A stretch of 64,000 bases of DNA, taken from Magnaporthiopsis rhizophila (taxonomy: Eukaryota > Ascomycota > Sordariomycetes > Magnaporthales > Magnaporthaceae). The stretch lies in NCBI GenBank assembly GCA_003049465.1, contig PYSS01000006.1:509040-573039 (forward strand). The letters are read 5' to 3'. Positions 54,888-64,000 of the stretch are shown here, one piece after another (within the stretch, counting starts at the first letter, position 1; each line of letters begins with the position of its first letter). The notes below the pieces were generated by a model that saw only the letters and a list, made by a program, of their open reading frames with translations, ran no database searches and was not told the origin of the DNA. Both the position numbers and the translations under genes were made by a program.

Positions 54888-56926
54888 CTACATCCTCAGA
54901 TCGTGATCAAAGTCGGGGCGCTCCCGAATGCTGCGCGCCACGACCCGCGACGCGCCCTGCCTGTACGGCGGGTCGATAATGATGTAGTCCTTGATGAGAG
55001 CCGAGCCGTTCCGGAGCGCGGCAATCTGCTCGTCGGTGCACGTGTCCGGCTTGAGCGTGTAGCAAAAGTACGGTATCTGGTCCGGCACCCTGCTCTTCAC
55101 GTCCCGGACGCTGGACGGTCCCGTCGTCCTGTAGTCGGGTTTGGTGGCCGTGTCGACGGTGCCGGTCGCAACGTCGCGGTTGTCGACGACGGCGCGCGAA
55201 AATATGGCCAGCCCCGCGTTCTGCTGGTAGGCGGGCGCGGCGTGTCCGGCCTGGAACACGCGCGTGAAGCTCAGGTTCGAGTACTGGCGCACCAGCCCGC
55301 TCTCGGACGTGTCGCCGGTGCCCAACAGCGGCGAATAACCCGCCGCGGCGAACTCGGCGCGGTGGCGCCACGGGATGGCGAGCGAGGCGGCCTCGCCGCC
55401 CATCCAGTTGCAGGCGAAGTCGCGGTCGCCGTACATGAGCGTGACCTTCTTCCCGTTGTCGAGCAGCTTGCCCATGGCGTCGAGCCACCCGGGCCGGTTG
55501 TAGTCGCCGATGGAGCGGTAGGCGGCAGACACGGCGTCCGAGGAGCCCGAGAAGTTGAGCGGCACGCCGAGCGCGATCTGGACGTGGCGCTGGTTGAGGA
55601 ACGCGGGCACGAACGGCTCCGGGAACATGGTCGGGTTGATCTGCGTCACGTCGTAGTAGTCGCGGCCCGAGCGGCGTATGTAGGGCTCGCGCAGGTGGCG
55701 CGAGCAGAACGTCTCGGCGTCCTGGCAGACCTTGTTGACGGTGGCGTTCTTGCCGATGGCGAGCGGGTCGTGCAGCGACGAGAGGCTCCGGCAGTTTTCG
55801 ATCTGGTCGCGGCAGCCGCCGAGGCGCTCGTAGGCGTCCAACATGCCGCCGTACTCGGAGTCGGGCAGGGTCTTGATGCCGTACGTGTTGTTGAAGGCCA
55901 TCTCCCGGTAGAACGGCCACTGCACCTGGCGGTCGATGCACGAGTTGACCAGCAGCAGCGTGTCCAGGTTGATGATCTTGTTGGGGCCCGAGCTGCCGCC
56001 GAGGGTGCCGTTGCGGATGCGCTCGTTCTGCAGATCGAAAAACCCGGCCATGGCTGGGCCGTACCGACCGCCGTAGGATTGTGTCGCGATGCTGAACCGG
56101 TCGTCTTTGGGCTGATAGCCGGGGAACTCGGTCAGGAACACCTGGAAGAAGTGCCAGAGCGCCATGGCACCGTTGATGCTGCCCAGACTGGTGTTGTTCA
56201 CGTTGGCGCTCGGGTACGTGCCTATGCGAAAGGTGGTGTTGGACGCGGGAATAGATTGGCCGGGGAGGATGGGGTGGGTGCCGCCGAAAACGTCGACCGT
56301 CACATTAACGAGGGTGTTGTACGAAAATCCCACCTGGACGGGCTGATCGATATACACCATGTTGGCTGGTTTGTAACTGCATGTCAGCGAAGGCGTCGGA
56401 TTCTTGTCGGCGGCATACACCTACACTTTTGGTTCCACGACGTCGGGTTCAGCCTCGTCGTGCTCGAGTCGTTGTTGACGAAGCAGGGTCCGTTCTCGTT
56501 GAACAGCCCTGGCATTGAGGATGCGCCGGGGCCGCCGTTCATCCAGACGGTAAGCGGCGCATTCTGCGGGTCCTTCCTGGCTTCAAAAAACCAGAAGAAG
56601 GTGTTGATGGGGAAATTCTGGGTCTGTCCGCCCGATACGTCAAGCGTGCCGGGCGGGAGGTGGATGAAGCCCGAATATGATTTGACCCCTGGCGTCGTTT
56701 CGCAGATTTTGGGCTATTATAATTACCGTGTCAGTATCACAACCAGCCCGTGTCCATGGCTTGAGATGATGCTACATACCTCTTTATAGCTGATGGTAAT
56801 GTTCTCATTGTACTTGGACTTGATCACCGTCACGCCCTCGGGGGTAGGCGGGAACTGCGCCGACGCAAGCCCGAAAAGAGCCGCCGTCCCGGCTCCGGCA
56901 AGCAACCTGAGGATTAAAGGTGCCAT
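54888..56926 (-). CDS. Secreted S10 serine carboxypeptidase
   Basis: Three exons on the minus strand (56926-56780, 56713-56427, 56376-54888) join in frame to 640 aa. A signal peptide (LAGAGTAALFGLASA) is followed by SYSGFIHLPPG, FFWFFEARKDPQNAPLTVWM and NGGPGASSMPGLFNENGP, the S10 substrate-binding region. The nucleophile is Ser245 in IATQSYGGRYG, the acid is Asp464 in YGDRDFACNW and the base is His523 in QAGHAAPAYQ. Many NxS/T sites are seen. It would remove C-terminal residues from peptides, extracellularly or in the vacuole. The residue before the catalytic serine is Gln rather than the usual Glu of ESYGG. The acceptor into exon 3 and donor GTGTAG into intron 2 are weak but frame-consistent. 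A long antisense ORF over exon 3 is an artefact of GC-rich codon use. Confidence 0.9.
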
Positions 56927-58173
56927 GGCTGCCAGCCTCGTTCAGGGTAAAACAGGAAGCAAGGAGACCCGTGATTCCCGCACAGGTAGATTAAGAGAAA
57001 AGCGCTCCCCTTTTAATAGAGGATGCAGCGAGACGCGTCAAGTCTTTTTTCTCGACGTTGATGTCGGGGAGCGACACATGTCCATCTCTTATAGATACGA
57101 GTTCCCCCAGCAGCCCACGGATAGTAACATTGAGGCCCCGCCCAACCCACCCCTTACCAGAACTCGCGGTGTCATCCGCGCTGCTACTACCTTCCGCAGT
57201 CGGCAATGGCTTACCTACTGTGGATGTGAGAGACAAAAAAAAACCTTCCCGTGTCGTGCCCTTTCCTTGTAGATTCCCGCGTCCGCAAAAGCAGCCAAGT
57301 GCCCAGGCCTGCACGGATGTTTATCGCGGTGCAAATCGCACAGCTCGATTGGTGGCGGTGCAGGCTCAAATCGCACGAGGCGTAATGCCAAGGGCCGGAA
57401 CCTCCGAAGCGGAAGCGACGGGCTTCCTGGAACGGAAGGTACGGAAACTAGCGGCGAAGTATATTATACACGGATGTGCGGTATTTCGTAAAGCAAAAAA
57501 GAAAAAAAAAACGAAATAGGGATTCGTCTTTATATGATTACCCCTTTTTCATCGACGATATGCCATTACATTGGGAAAGTTCCGCGCATAAAAACTTCCT
57601 TGTTATTTTTATTACAGTAGGTATTCAAAGAAATCGAGTATTACTATTAATAACGACAGGCACGAACAAAATCTATGCATGCCGGCTGGGACATCGTGCC
57701 AAACGAGCCGTTCAAACAGGTAAATCTCGAAGCATTCTCCGCATCTTCCTTCAACATCTCTGGGTTTGGCGCAAAACGCGTCCGAGGGCTACCAATCCCA
57801 TCTCGCCAATTCCCCTGCAATGGCGGGTGGTTGGTGCGAAGATCGTGAGGGTCCCGTCGCTGGTAGAGTGAAATGTCAAGGCGCGCAGGGTTGGGGAGAA
57901 ACCCGATTCAAGTCTAATTTGTCCATTGGGGGTATCCAAGGTCCTCTTTTTCCCTGGGTCTACCCGGCCGAACCCCCTGGCCGGTTGCCATATGCTGATA
58001 AAACATGAATGACCAAAGAAAGAAAGAAAAATGGCCGTCTAAAACATGTCGAGGAAAACAAGAGATTAGAAAGGCCCAGAGCCAGTGACAGCTTTGACTG
58101 CCCAGCCCTATCACACACAAGCCGTGCCCAAAAACCCTCCGACCGTCGTCTATTATTTTTAATCATTGATGTT
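56927..58173. other. Intergenic region, no supportable gene
   Basis: Promoter of the carboxypeptidase gene and 3' flank of the reductase gene. Short A runs (57235-57243, 57487-57510) are present. The middle (57480-57680) is AT-rich. No gene is recognised. Confidence 0.5.
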
Positions 58174-59482
58174 TTACATGCAAGCACCGCCGTCAATGCC
58201 CAGGACCTTGCCGTTGATCCACTCGCCGTCTTGCGAGGCCAAGAAGCAGACGACGCGGGCGATGTCGATCGGGAGACCGACACGGTGCATGGGCGACCAG
58301 CCGGCGGCGTACTGAAAAAACGGGGCAAGTCAGCGATGTGCGTGCGTCACGTGTTTTGCTCTGTGGGGCAAGCCATACCTCGTCGACACCCTCGTTGTCC
58401 AGCTCTGAGCCGTTGGGGATGTATTCCCTGCAGACGGCGTGGTACACTATCCAAGATAAACCGCTATCAGTGTCGTGCGTCTAAAAACACATGGCAAATC
58501 TGGGTAACCTACTGTCGGTCTTGATGCCGCCAGGGGCGATGGCGTTGACAGTGATCTTCTTGTCGCCAAAGTCTGCAGGAAACCGTCACGTCAGCAAATC
58601 AGCTCGGACCATTAGCTAAGCCCAGCTGAAACAAGACAGGGCACGGGCCAGCTAGGACTCGCGACGGAGCTGGGGTTGGGGAAATGCCGGCAGGGCAAGG
58701 CAAGGCAACGCTGGTGCTACGCCCCCCAACCCAACCCAAACCCAGTTCGGACGTGGCAGGAACCACACCCAATCTTTTTTTGAGCTGACAGCGGGACGAC
58801 GGGGAATAAACGGGATTCCAGACGCACCAATAGCCATGCAGCGGACAAAGGTCTCGATGGTGCCCTTGGAGCCCGAGTAGACGGCGTGCTTGGGCACGCC
58901 CTTGGCCTGGCCAGTGATGGAGCCCATCAGGATCAGGCGGCCGCCGACCTCGAGGTGCTTGTAGGCCTCACGGGCGACGAAGAACTGGCCGCGGGTGTTG
59001 ATGTTGAAGACGCGGTCGAACTCCTCCGGGGTGACGTCCTTGACGTGGCCGAACGAGACGACGCCGCTGTTGGAGCAGACGATGTCGAGCTTGCCGAACG
59101 CCTTGACGGCCTGCTCGAACAGCGCCACGATCTCGTCGACGACGCCGACGTTGGCCTTGATGCACACGGCGTCGGAGCCCGCCTTCTTGATGGCCGCCAC
59201 CACCTCCTCGGCCGCCTCGGTGCTGTTGGCGTAGTTGACGATGACCTTGGCGCCGCGCCTGGCCAGCTCCAGCGCCATCTCCTTGCCGATGCCGCGGCCT
59301 GTTGGTGTGCGTGTTGTTAGTCGTGTGTCGCTCGCCCGTGGCGGTGCGCGGGGATTGGGAGGAGGCTTACCGGCACCCGTCACCAGCGCGACCTTGCCCT
59401 GGAGGGAGCTGGCCTGGGGACCCAGAGGACCAGGGATCTGGTCATATTTGCTGACGCCAGCGGGGGCAGTAACTCCAGGCAT
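58174..59482 (-). CDS. Hydroxynaphthalene reductase of the DHN-melanin type (SDR family)
   Basis: Five exons on the minus strand (59482-59371, 59298-58828, 58572-58513, 58446-58379, 58311-58174) splice in frame to 282 aa, one residue shorter than the well-known 283-aa tetrahydroxynaphthalene reductase of Magnaporthe. The NADPH-binding TGAGRGIG motif spans the first intron. NSGVVSFGHVKDVTPEEFDR, LILMGSITGQAKGVPKHAVY and SGSKG place the catalytic Ser164-Tyr178-Lys182 exactly as in that enzyme, and VNAIAPGGIKTDMYHAVCRE and KVLGIDGGACM complete the match. It would reduce 1,3,6,8-tetrahydroxynaphthalene and/or 1,3,8-trihydroxynaphthalene towards DHN melanin in the cytosol. A related anthraquinone reductase role (versicolorin-reductase-like) cannot be excluded. 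No polyketide synthase or scytalone dehydratase is nearby. A TATATAACC-type element (minus strand) is near 59655. Confidence 0.92.
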
Positions 59483-62400
59483 TTTGAAGGTTTGGTGGGG
59501 AAATAAAAACGGTGTCTTGAGGAATTAGGTAGGTTGCTAATAACCAGAGATGGTCTGCTGGTGGCTGTTGCTGCTGCTGTCGAGAGAAGGCTGAGTGAGT
59601 GGTGTGATGGCTTCTTGTTCCCTGCTACAGACAAGAGGGGACGGCACGAGGTTATATACAAAACGATCTGGATGAAAGAACATTGAGGGCGTGTCTATCC
59701 TTCTGTCCTCGTTCGCATTTGCGTAGCGGCCACCTGGGAGTTGCTCCCCCGACGGGCGTCCGGACTCCGGACTTGGACCCCTTGGAGCGCCCGTACGGAG
59801 GCGACAGACTATCAATATTTGCCAAGAAAAAAAACACCATGGAGGGTGAGGCTTCGGCCCTTCGCGTCTTCGCGCTCGCGAGCAAGGATACTGCGCGAGG
59901 GGGACGGCCTATGTGGTGGAATGCGTGTGCGCATACGAGCGGTCCTGTGCCGTTTGGGCAGGTGTGCTTTGCCGTGCTTGGACGGCATGCGGCCAGTGTG
60001 GCCTTCCTTTTTCGCCTTGCCTGTGCTGACTGCTGGCTGCTGGCTGCTACTGCCGGCCCCGGGAGTTCATCCGAATTTGGTGACATGATTACATTCCTCA
60101 CAACCTCCATGGTAGACAAACTCTATAGATCGAGCCCCAAAGGCTTCCCTTCCATAATGGTTTTGCCGTGCGCCAATGCGCCAAGCGGGCTGAGGTCGGG
60201 CTGAGACTTACCATTGCTCCTTCTCGGGAGTCCGAAGTTTGCGCGAGATTCCTCCCTGTGAGACGCCAGGGCAATTTATCGCTTGCTCTTTCTATTTTTG
60301 ATTTTTCGCTGGTCTTGGGCCGAGTCTTTTTTGCTGCAGCCCAGAAGAATTGGGCCGAGACCCCACTCTGCCATCAACTGCAACACACGCTGTTGATGCG
60401 CTGTCTTGTAGTGATCCTCCAACTACTCCAATCGAGCCCATTTATCACCGACTCCAATATCAGACGCTGACTTCCTGCTCCACCGCAGACGAGACCGACA
60501 CCGACAATATTGCAAGGTCAGCCGTGTTGCTCCCGGCCCGGATCGGTGATGGTTTGCTTACCCTTCCAGCGAGCTTCGGGACAAGGCACTTACCAGGCAG
60601 GCCCTGGTCGATCGCAATAATGACTGCAAGTCTTCGGCGCTAACTGCTTCTCCTCCAGGCGAACGAGGAGATAGCACATGTTCCCAGCGAGGGCTCAGCT
60701 CGGGCCCAACCGGGCCACGAGCCTCAACCACGGACGCAACCTCGCCCCGACCGGACGGCGCCACGCGACTCCCGACGGGACCGGCTGGGCGGTTCGTCTC
60801 TCGTCGGTTCCGAGGTGGCTTGAGTGCAAGTGAGAAGGACAGCTGACCAGGCCTTCAGCTGGTGCAGGCGATATCTTTTATCCAACCAATCCCTTCCCGG
60901 CAGCGATCCGGCCATCTCATATACTATTTCCATTTTGCGTCCCATGCACTCGCCATGTTCCTGGCATCGTGGTCTTGCGCTAGTGTGAACCCTCGATGCG
61001 CCCTTGAGTGCTTGATATTGATTAAAAGTCCCTCCTCGCCTCAACTTAACTGTTTGAGGCCGTATCGGCATCTTTGTTTCCCTCATGGGCTTCCTTGATC
61101 ACTGAGTGGGTTCGGTTTGCATTGCCTCCTAGTTACTGGGAGGGCTTCTCTTTTCGTCAGTTCGTTGCGAGCTGCCGTGTGCTAACCGACTATTTTTGTT
61201 AACTGATCGACATATCACCTCCGGCATGTCGCCGTTCTCGTTTTGTTTTCGCCTTGTTTTGCTCCTCCTCTCTCCTGCCCCTCATTCTCGCGCCCGTCCT
61301 GGGCCGGTTTCGGCGCCACCCACCTGTCAAGGATGCCCAAGCCGTCGGCTGCAGCGCACCAACGCTATCCATTTTTGAAACGAAAGCACCACCCTATCTT
61401 CTCGGGTTCGATCATCTTGATCTTCCCGCAGGTCTTTTCCTGGGACCCTGCATCCTAGACTCCCGTGTTCGGCTCGAAGTGCTCCAATAGTCCGCTTTGC
61501 CCGCTACCCGCACACTCTTGCAGGCACGGGGCAAGTGCCGCTCGCCCCTTTGTCTTGTTCGCCGCCTCTTTTGACATCCGTTTGGCCTTCTCGAATGCCC
61601 TGTCACCCAAGAGACCCTGCGATGGCTTGCCCGGATCGTCCAATTTCTACCCAGTCGGTTCCAAAACACAACACCTCAGGGGCTAGCAACCAGATGCACA
61701 GAAAAAGCTCAATCAAGCAAATTCCGCAGCCTTTGTTGTTTGGCCTCGCCAGATGGTGTTTTATTTCATCAGCCGCCAGCCGTGCAATGGCATTGACACC
61801 CCAGGAAGTCCGGTGTCCATACAGACATCTGGTGTGTCCCACGGATCAAACATCCTCAACTTGAGGCGGCTGCAGTTGAGGAAATCCTCGTAATCGGAGC
61901 GGGAGACATGGCGATTGTGGTGATCGTGGAGATGGCGCTTGAAACGATAGCAAAACCCAGCCGCGTCTCCCGCTCTCGTTCCCATCTCGCAATCGCTTCC
62001 TCTTTCGTCGAGGCGCCTCTCGCCAGCGTGGAGCCAGGTCTTCACAGCCACAGCACAGCATGTTTCGTTTTTTGGCGTCCCGTCCTCATGTTTCCTGCAG
62101 TGCCTTCTTCGTCGCCGGAATCTTAGCCGACCAGGAAGGACACAGCGCGGCAGTGAGTGGATCGCAGCGCGCTTCAGGTTTTCGTTTCAGCCAGCCCCCG
62201 CAACCCCTGCCGGGTGCCTGGCATGGAGAACAGCCATCGTTAGGCTCCTCCACCCCCCGGCTGCCCCATTGGGGTTCTGCACGGCAAAGAAAGAAACAGG
62301 CATGGATTTGACCCTCTTTTTGGCTCCCCACAGCCAAACGAGAGATGCGATTCGCTCCCTCAGCGATGAAGGTCGGATTAACCATGCGATTCGCCGCCCC

Positions 62401-62807
62401 TTGAATGCAGCCGCCGACGTGGAGCACCGAGCACATCGGTGCCCCCTTGCCGCCGAGTACGATACGGCCTTGGGAAAGAGGCGATGCGGAGCCGCAACAC
62501 GGCTGCGAGACGAATTCATCTGAACATTGTCCGGAAGACAAGGTACGCGAGCATGGAGGCGAGACGGTAGGTCGTTGTGCCTTGGTGTTCGTCTCTTGTT
62601 CCTATCCCAACGGCGGCCAGGAGGCGAGTCTATTTGAAGAGGCCTTGATCCGCGTAGATTGTGGTCTGTTTTTCCTTCCATCACCATCACCATCAGGTTC
62701 ATCATCTCACCCAGTCCTTCTCCATTCTCTTTTTAGAAGCCCTGGTGGCATAGTTTAATCACATTCCTTGCAAGATCCGAGACCTTTCTGTTATTGCTCT
62801 TACAGCC

Positions 62808-62846
<39 letters not shown>

Positions 62847-62851
62847 TCAAG
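59483..62851. other. 3.4-kb gene-poor region between reductase and Egh16-like genes
   Basis: Open frames are numerous but none shows a domain, signal peptide or natural composition that persuades me. The left end holds the reductase promoter (TATATA near 59655). The right end holds the Egh16-like gene's promoter, ending in an (AC)n run at 62813-62843 just before the start codon. Confidence 0.45.
62813..62843. repeat. (AC)n dinucleotide microsatellite in a 5' leader
   Basis: About fifteen AC units end nine bases before the ATG of the Egh16-like gene (62852), so they lie in its 5' UTR or core promoter. Confidence 0.95.
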
Positions 62852-63772
62852 ATGCAGACCAAGTCCGTCCTCATCCTTGCGCTGAGCGCCACCGTCTCGG
62901 CCCATGGAGTCGTCACATCCATCACGGGAGCCAACGGCGTCACCATGCCCGGCCTTTCCATCGCCGATGGCACACCCCGCGACTGCTCCTCCAACCGCTG
63001 CGGCTCGCAGGCCGACACGGCCATCATCCGCGACCGCGAGATCAACAGCGGCAAGTGCGGGCCCCTGGGCCGCACGCAGGGCAACGGCGCCATCAAGGCC
63101 GAGACCATGATCTCCAACTTCATGGGCACCGGCACCGCCCCGACAAACAACGGCCAGGGCGTCGGCGAGGAGGACAACATCCCCGCCAACGCACAGGGAG
63201 GCGAGGCCAAGGCCAAGGCCAAGGCGGGCAAGAACCGGGCCCGCCAGATCGGCAAGCTCCTCGGCGGCCTCCTGGGCGGCGGCGGCGGTGGCGGCGGCAC
63301 CAAGGCCGAGGGCGCCCCCGAGGCCTCGGTCAAGGCCTCGACCGGCGAGGGCTCCTCGAGCGGCCTCCCGACCGCCTCCGAAGACGGCAAGGTCACCATG
63401 ACCTTCCGGCAGATCAACCAGGACGGCGCCGGCCCGATGAAGGCCGACATCGACGCCACCTCGGGCGGCACCGACGCCGCGGCCTTCCGGCCCGCCAAGG
63501 TCACAAAGGACGTGCCCGGCCTCGGCATCCAGGGTCTCAGCCTGGCCACCAGCACCGAGTTCCCGCTCGAGGTCCAGATGCCCGCCGGCATGACCTGCGA
63601 GGGCACCGTTGCCGGCGTCAACAACGTCTGCATCGTCCGCGTCCGCAACGGCGCCGCCGCCGGCCCCTTTGGCGGCTCCGCCGCCTTCACCCAGAGCGCC
63701 GCCGCCCGCAAGCGCGCCATCGCCTACAGGCTCAAGAAGCGCATGGAGCTCAACAACCGCTCCGACGAGTAA
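62852..63772 (+). CDS. Egh16-like secreted protein (MAS1/GAS family)
   Basis: A single 306-aa exon. A short signal peptide (KSVLILALSATVSA) is followed by HGVVTSITGANGVTMPGLSI, then DGTPRDCSSNRCGSQADTAI and IISNFMGTGTAP-like sequence (here MISNFMGTGTAP). This is the hallmark of Egh16-like proteins, named for a mildew gene and including Magnaporthe appressorium-expressed MAS/GAS proteins. A basic KAKAKAGKNRARQIG segment and a Gly8 run form a linker. The C-terminal half (KVTMTFRQINQDGAGPMKAD, CEGTVAGVNNVCIVRVRN) completes the family domain. Function is unsettled; roles at the plant surface are reported for relatives, and saprotrophs also carry them. The predicted mature N-terminus is His, as in copper histidine-brace proteins. 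The C-terminus is basic (RKRAIAYRLKKRMELN). No introns. Confidence 0.88.
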   Translation: MQTKSVLILALSATVSAHGVVTSITGANGVTMPGLSIADGTPRDCSSNRCGSQADTAIIRDREINSGKCGPLGRTQGNGAIKAETMISNFMGTGTAPTNNGQGVGEEDNIPANAQGGEAKAKAKAGKNRARQIGKLLGGLLGGGGGGGGTKAEGAPEASVKASTGEGSSSGLPTASEDGKVTMTFRQINQDGAGPMKADIDATSGGTDAAAFRPAKVTKDVPGLGIQGLSLATSTEFPLEVQMPAGMTCEGTVAGVNNVCIVRVRNGAAAGPFGGSAAFTQSAAARKRAIAYRLKKRMELNNRSDE

Positions 63773-63952
63773 ACGGTCGAATGTGGATAGCTTTTGTTCC
63801 GCCCACCCACCCCCCTGTTTACTGTAATTGTTTGTGTGTAAGATGCATTCATTCACTATGTCACGGTCCTGGTTCGGCTTGTAGGTTACTATTATTAAGA
63901 GGTCTGGATACCTGCTGGATGGGATAGATGAATCACCTATGATGTTTGATGA

Positions 63953-63998
<46 letters not shown>

Positions 63999-64000
63999 CT
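63773..64000. other. 3' flank of the Egh16-like gene with T43 tract
   Basis: Ordinary 3' flank, then an uninterrupted T run from 63956 to 63998 at the window edge. It lacks any telomere-like repeat and is a homopolymer tract like those elsewhere in the window. Confidence 0.7.

Noticed and set aside
54849..56789. A 646-aa plus-strand open frame
   Set aside because: It lies antisense to the carboxypeptidase exons and contains only Arg/Val/Gly-rich sequence without any domain. Long antisense frames are expected opposite GC-rich codons.
61405..61425. A GGTTCGATC string resembling a tRNA B box
   Set aside because: No matching A box or cloverleaf could be drawn around it.
62759..63856. A 365-aa minus-strand frame opposite the Egh16-like gene
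   Set aside because: Composition is an antisense shadow (Ala/Gly/Asp-rich with a CVCVCV run from the AC repeat); the sense strand has a clear secreted protein.
62794..63927. A 377-aa plus-strand frame overlapping the Egh16-like gene
   Set aside because: It is an Arg/His/Gly-rich out-of-frame reading starting inside the AC repeat, with no domain.
63956..64000. Telomere at the window end
   Set aside because: The tract is pure T without the TTAGGG-type repeat expected in ascomycetes.

Overview
The window looks like nuclear DNA of a filamentous ascomycete, most likely a sordariomycete. Genes lie on both strands as separate transcription units. They are broken by short introns of about 50-250 bp with GTAAGT-like donors and CTAAC/CTGAC-like branch sites. 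Coding DNA is GC-rich, and the families are typically ascomycete: an AA9 oxidase with a cellulose-binding tail, an Egh16-like secreted protein, a naphthol reductase of the DHN-melanin type, a DUF7703 membrane protein, a cAMP-receptor-like GPCR, a fungal rhodopsin-domain protein and NACHT receptors. No rRNA, tRNA, CRISPR array or intact transposon could be supported.

Layout, left to right. 1.6-3.7 kb: secreted two-cupredoxin protein with a helical, ferritin-like C-terminal half. 4.5-10.9 kb: very large NLR-type receptor (repeat-rich N-terminus, NACHT_N, NACHT, ankyrin repeats), followed by a 41-bp tandem repeat. 12.1-14.7 kb: secreted DUF8021-like protein and a DUF7730/2EXR-like protein. 15.2-16.4 kb (-): single-pass membrane protein with a Pro/Gln-rich tail. 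17.2-18.3 kb: decayed gene. 18.5-19.9 kb (-): DUF7703 protein. 20.1-23.4 kb: AT-richer relic zone with a phytanoyl-CoA dioxygenase-like fragment. 23.7-26.2 kb: secreted GH2 beta-galactosidase. 26.7-30.6 kb (-): second relic zone holding a SesA-domain gene ending in a prion-like motif, a broken NACHT module, a TPR fragment and a possible FunK1-like kinase fragment.

31.8-36.9 kb: HD-domain protein, Mup1-like amino-acid permease and a CmcJ/AsaB-like protein whose intron carries T37 and A18 tracts. 37.3-39.5 kb (-): cAMP-receptor-like GPCR. 39.5-43.8 kb: gene-poor. 43.8-45.0 kb: AA9-CBM1 lytic polysaccharide monooxygenase. 45.7-46.4 kb (-): small basic secreted repeat protein. 47.5-49.3 kb (-): rhodopsin-domain membrane protein with two tiny exons. 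50.4-52.2 kb: unrecognised two-TM protein. 52.7-53.7 kb (-): GH128 glucanase, probably GPI-anchored. 54.9-56.9 kb (-): secreted S10 serine carboxypeptidase. 58.2-59.5 kb (-): hydroxynaphthalene reductase. 62.9-63.8 kb: Egh16-like secreted protein.

Functionally the window mixes saprotroph or plant-associated secretome genes (GH2, AA9, GH128, S10, Egh16-like, cupredoxin), sensing and transport genes (GPCR, rhodopsin-domain protein, permease) and fungal innate-immunity genes (one intact giant NLR, one wrecked NLR locus with a SesA/prion-motif partner). No biosynthetic gene cluster is evident; the reductase stands alone. Exon boundaries were placed by eye from splice consensus and reading-frame continuity. 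Family names come from recognised sequence patterns and were not searched.
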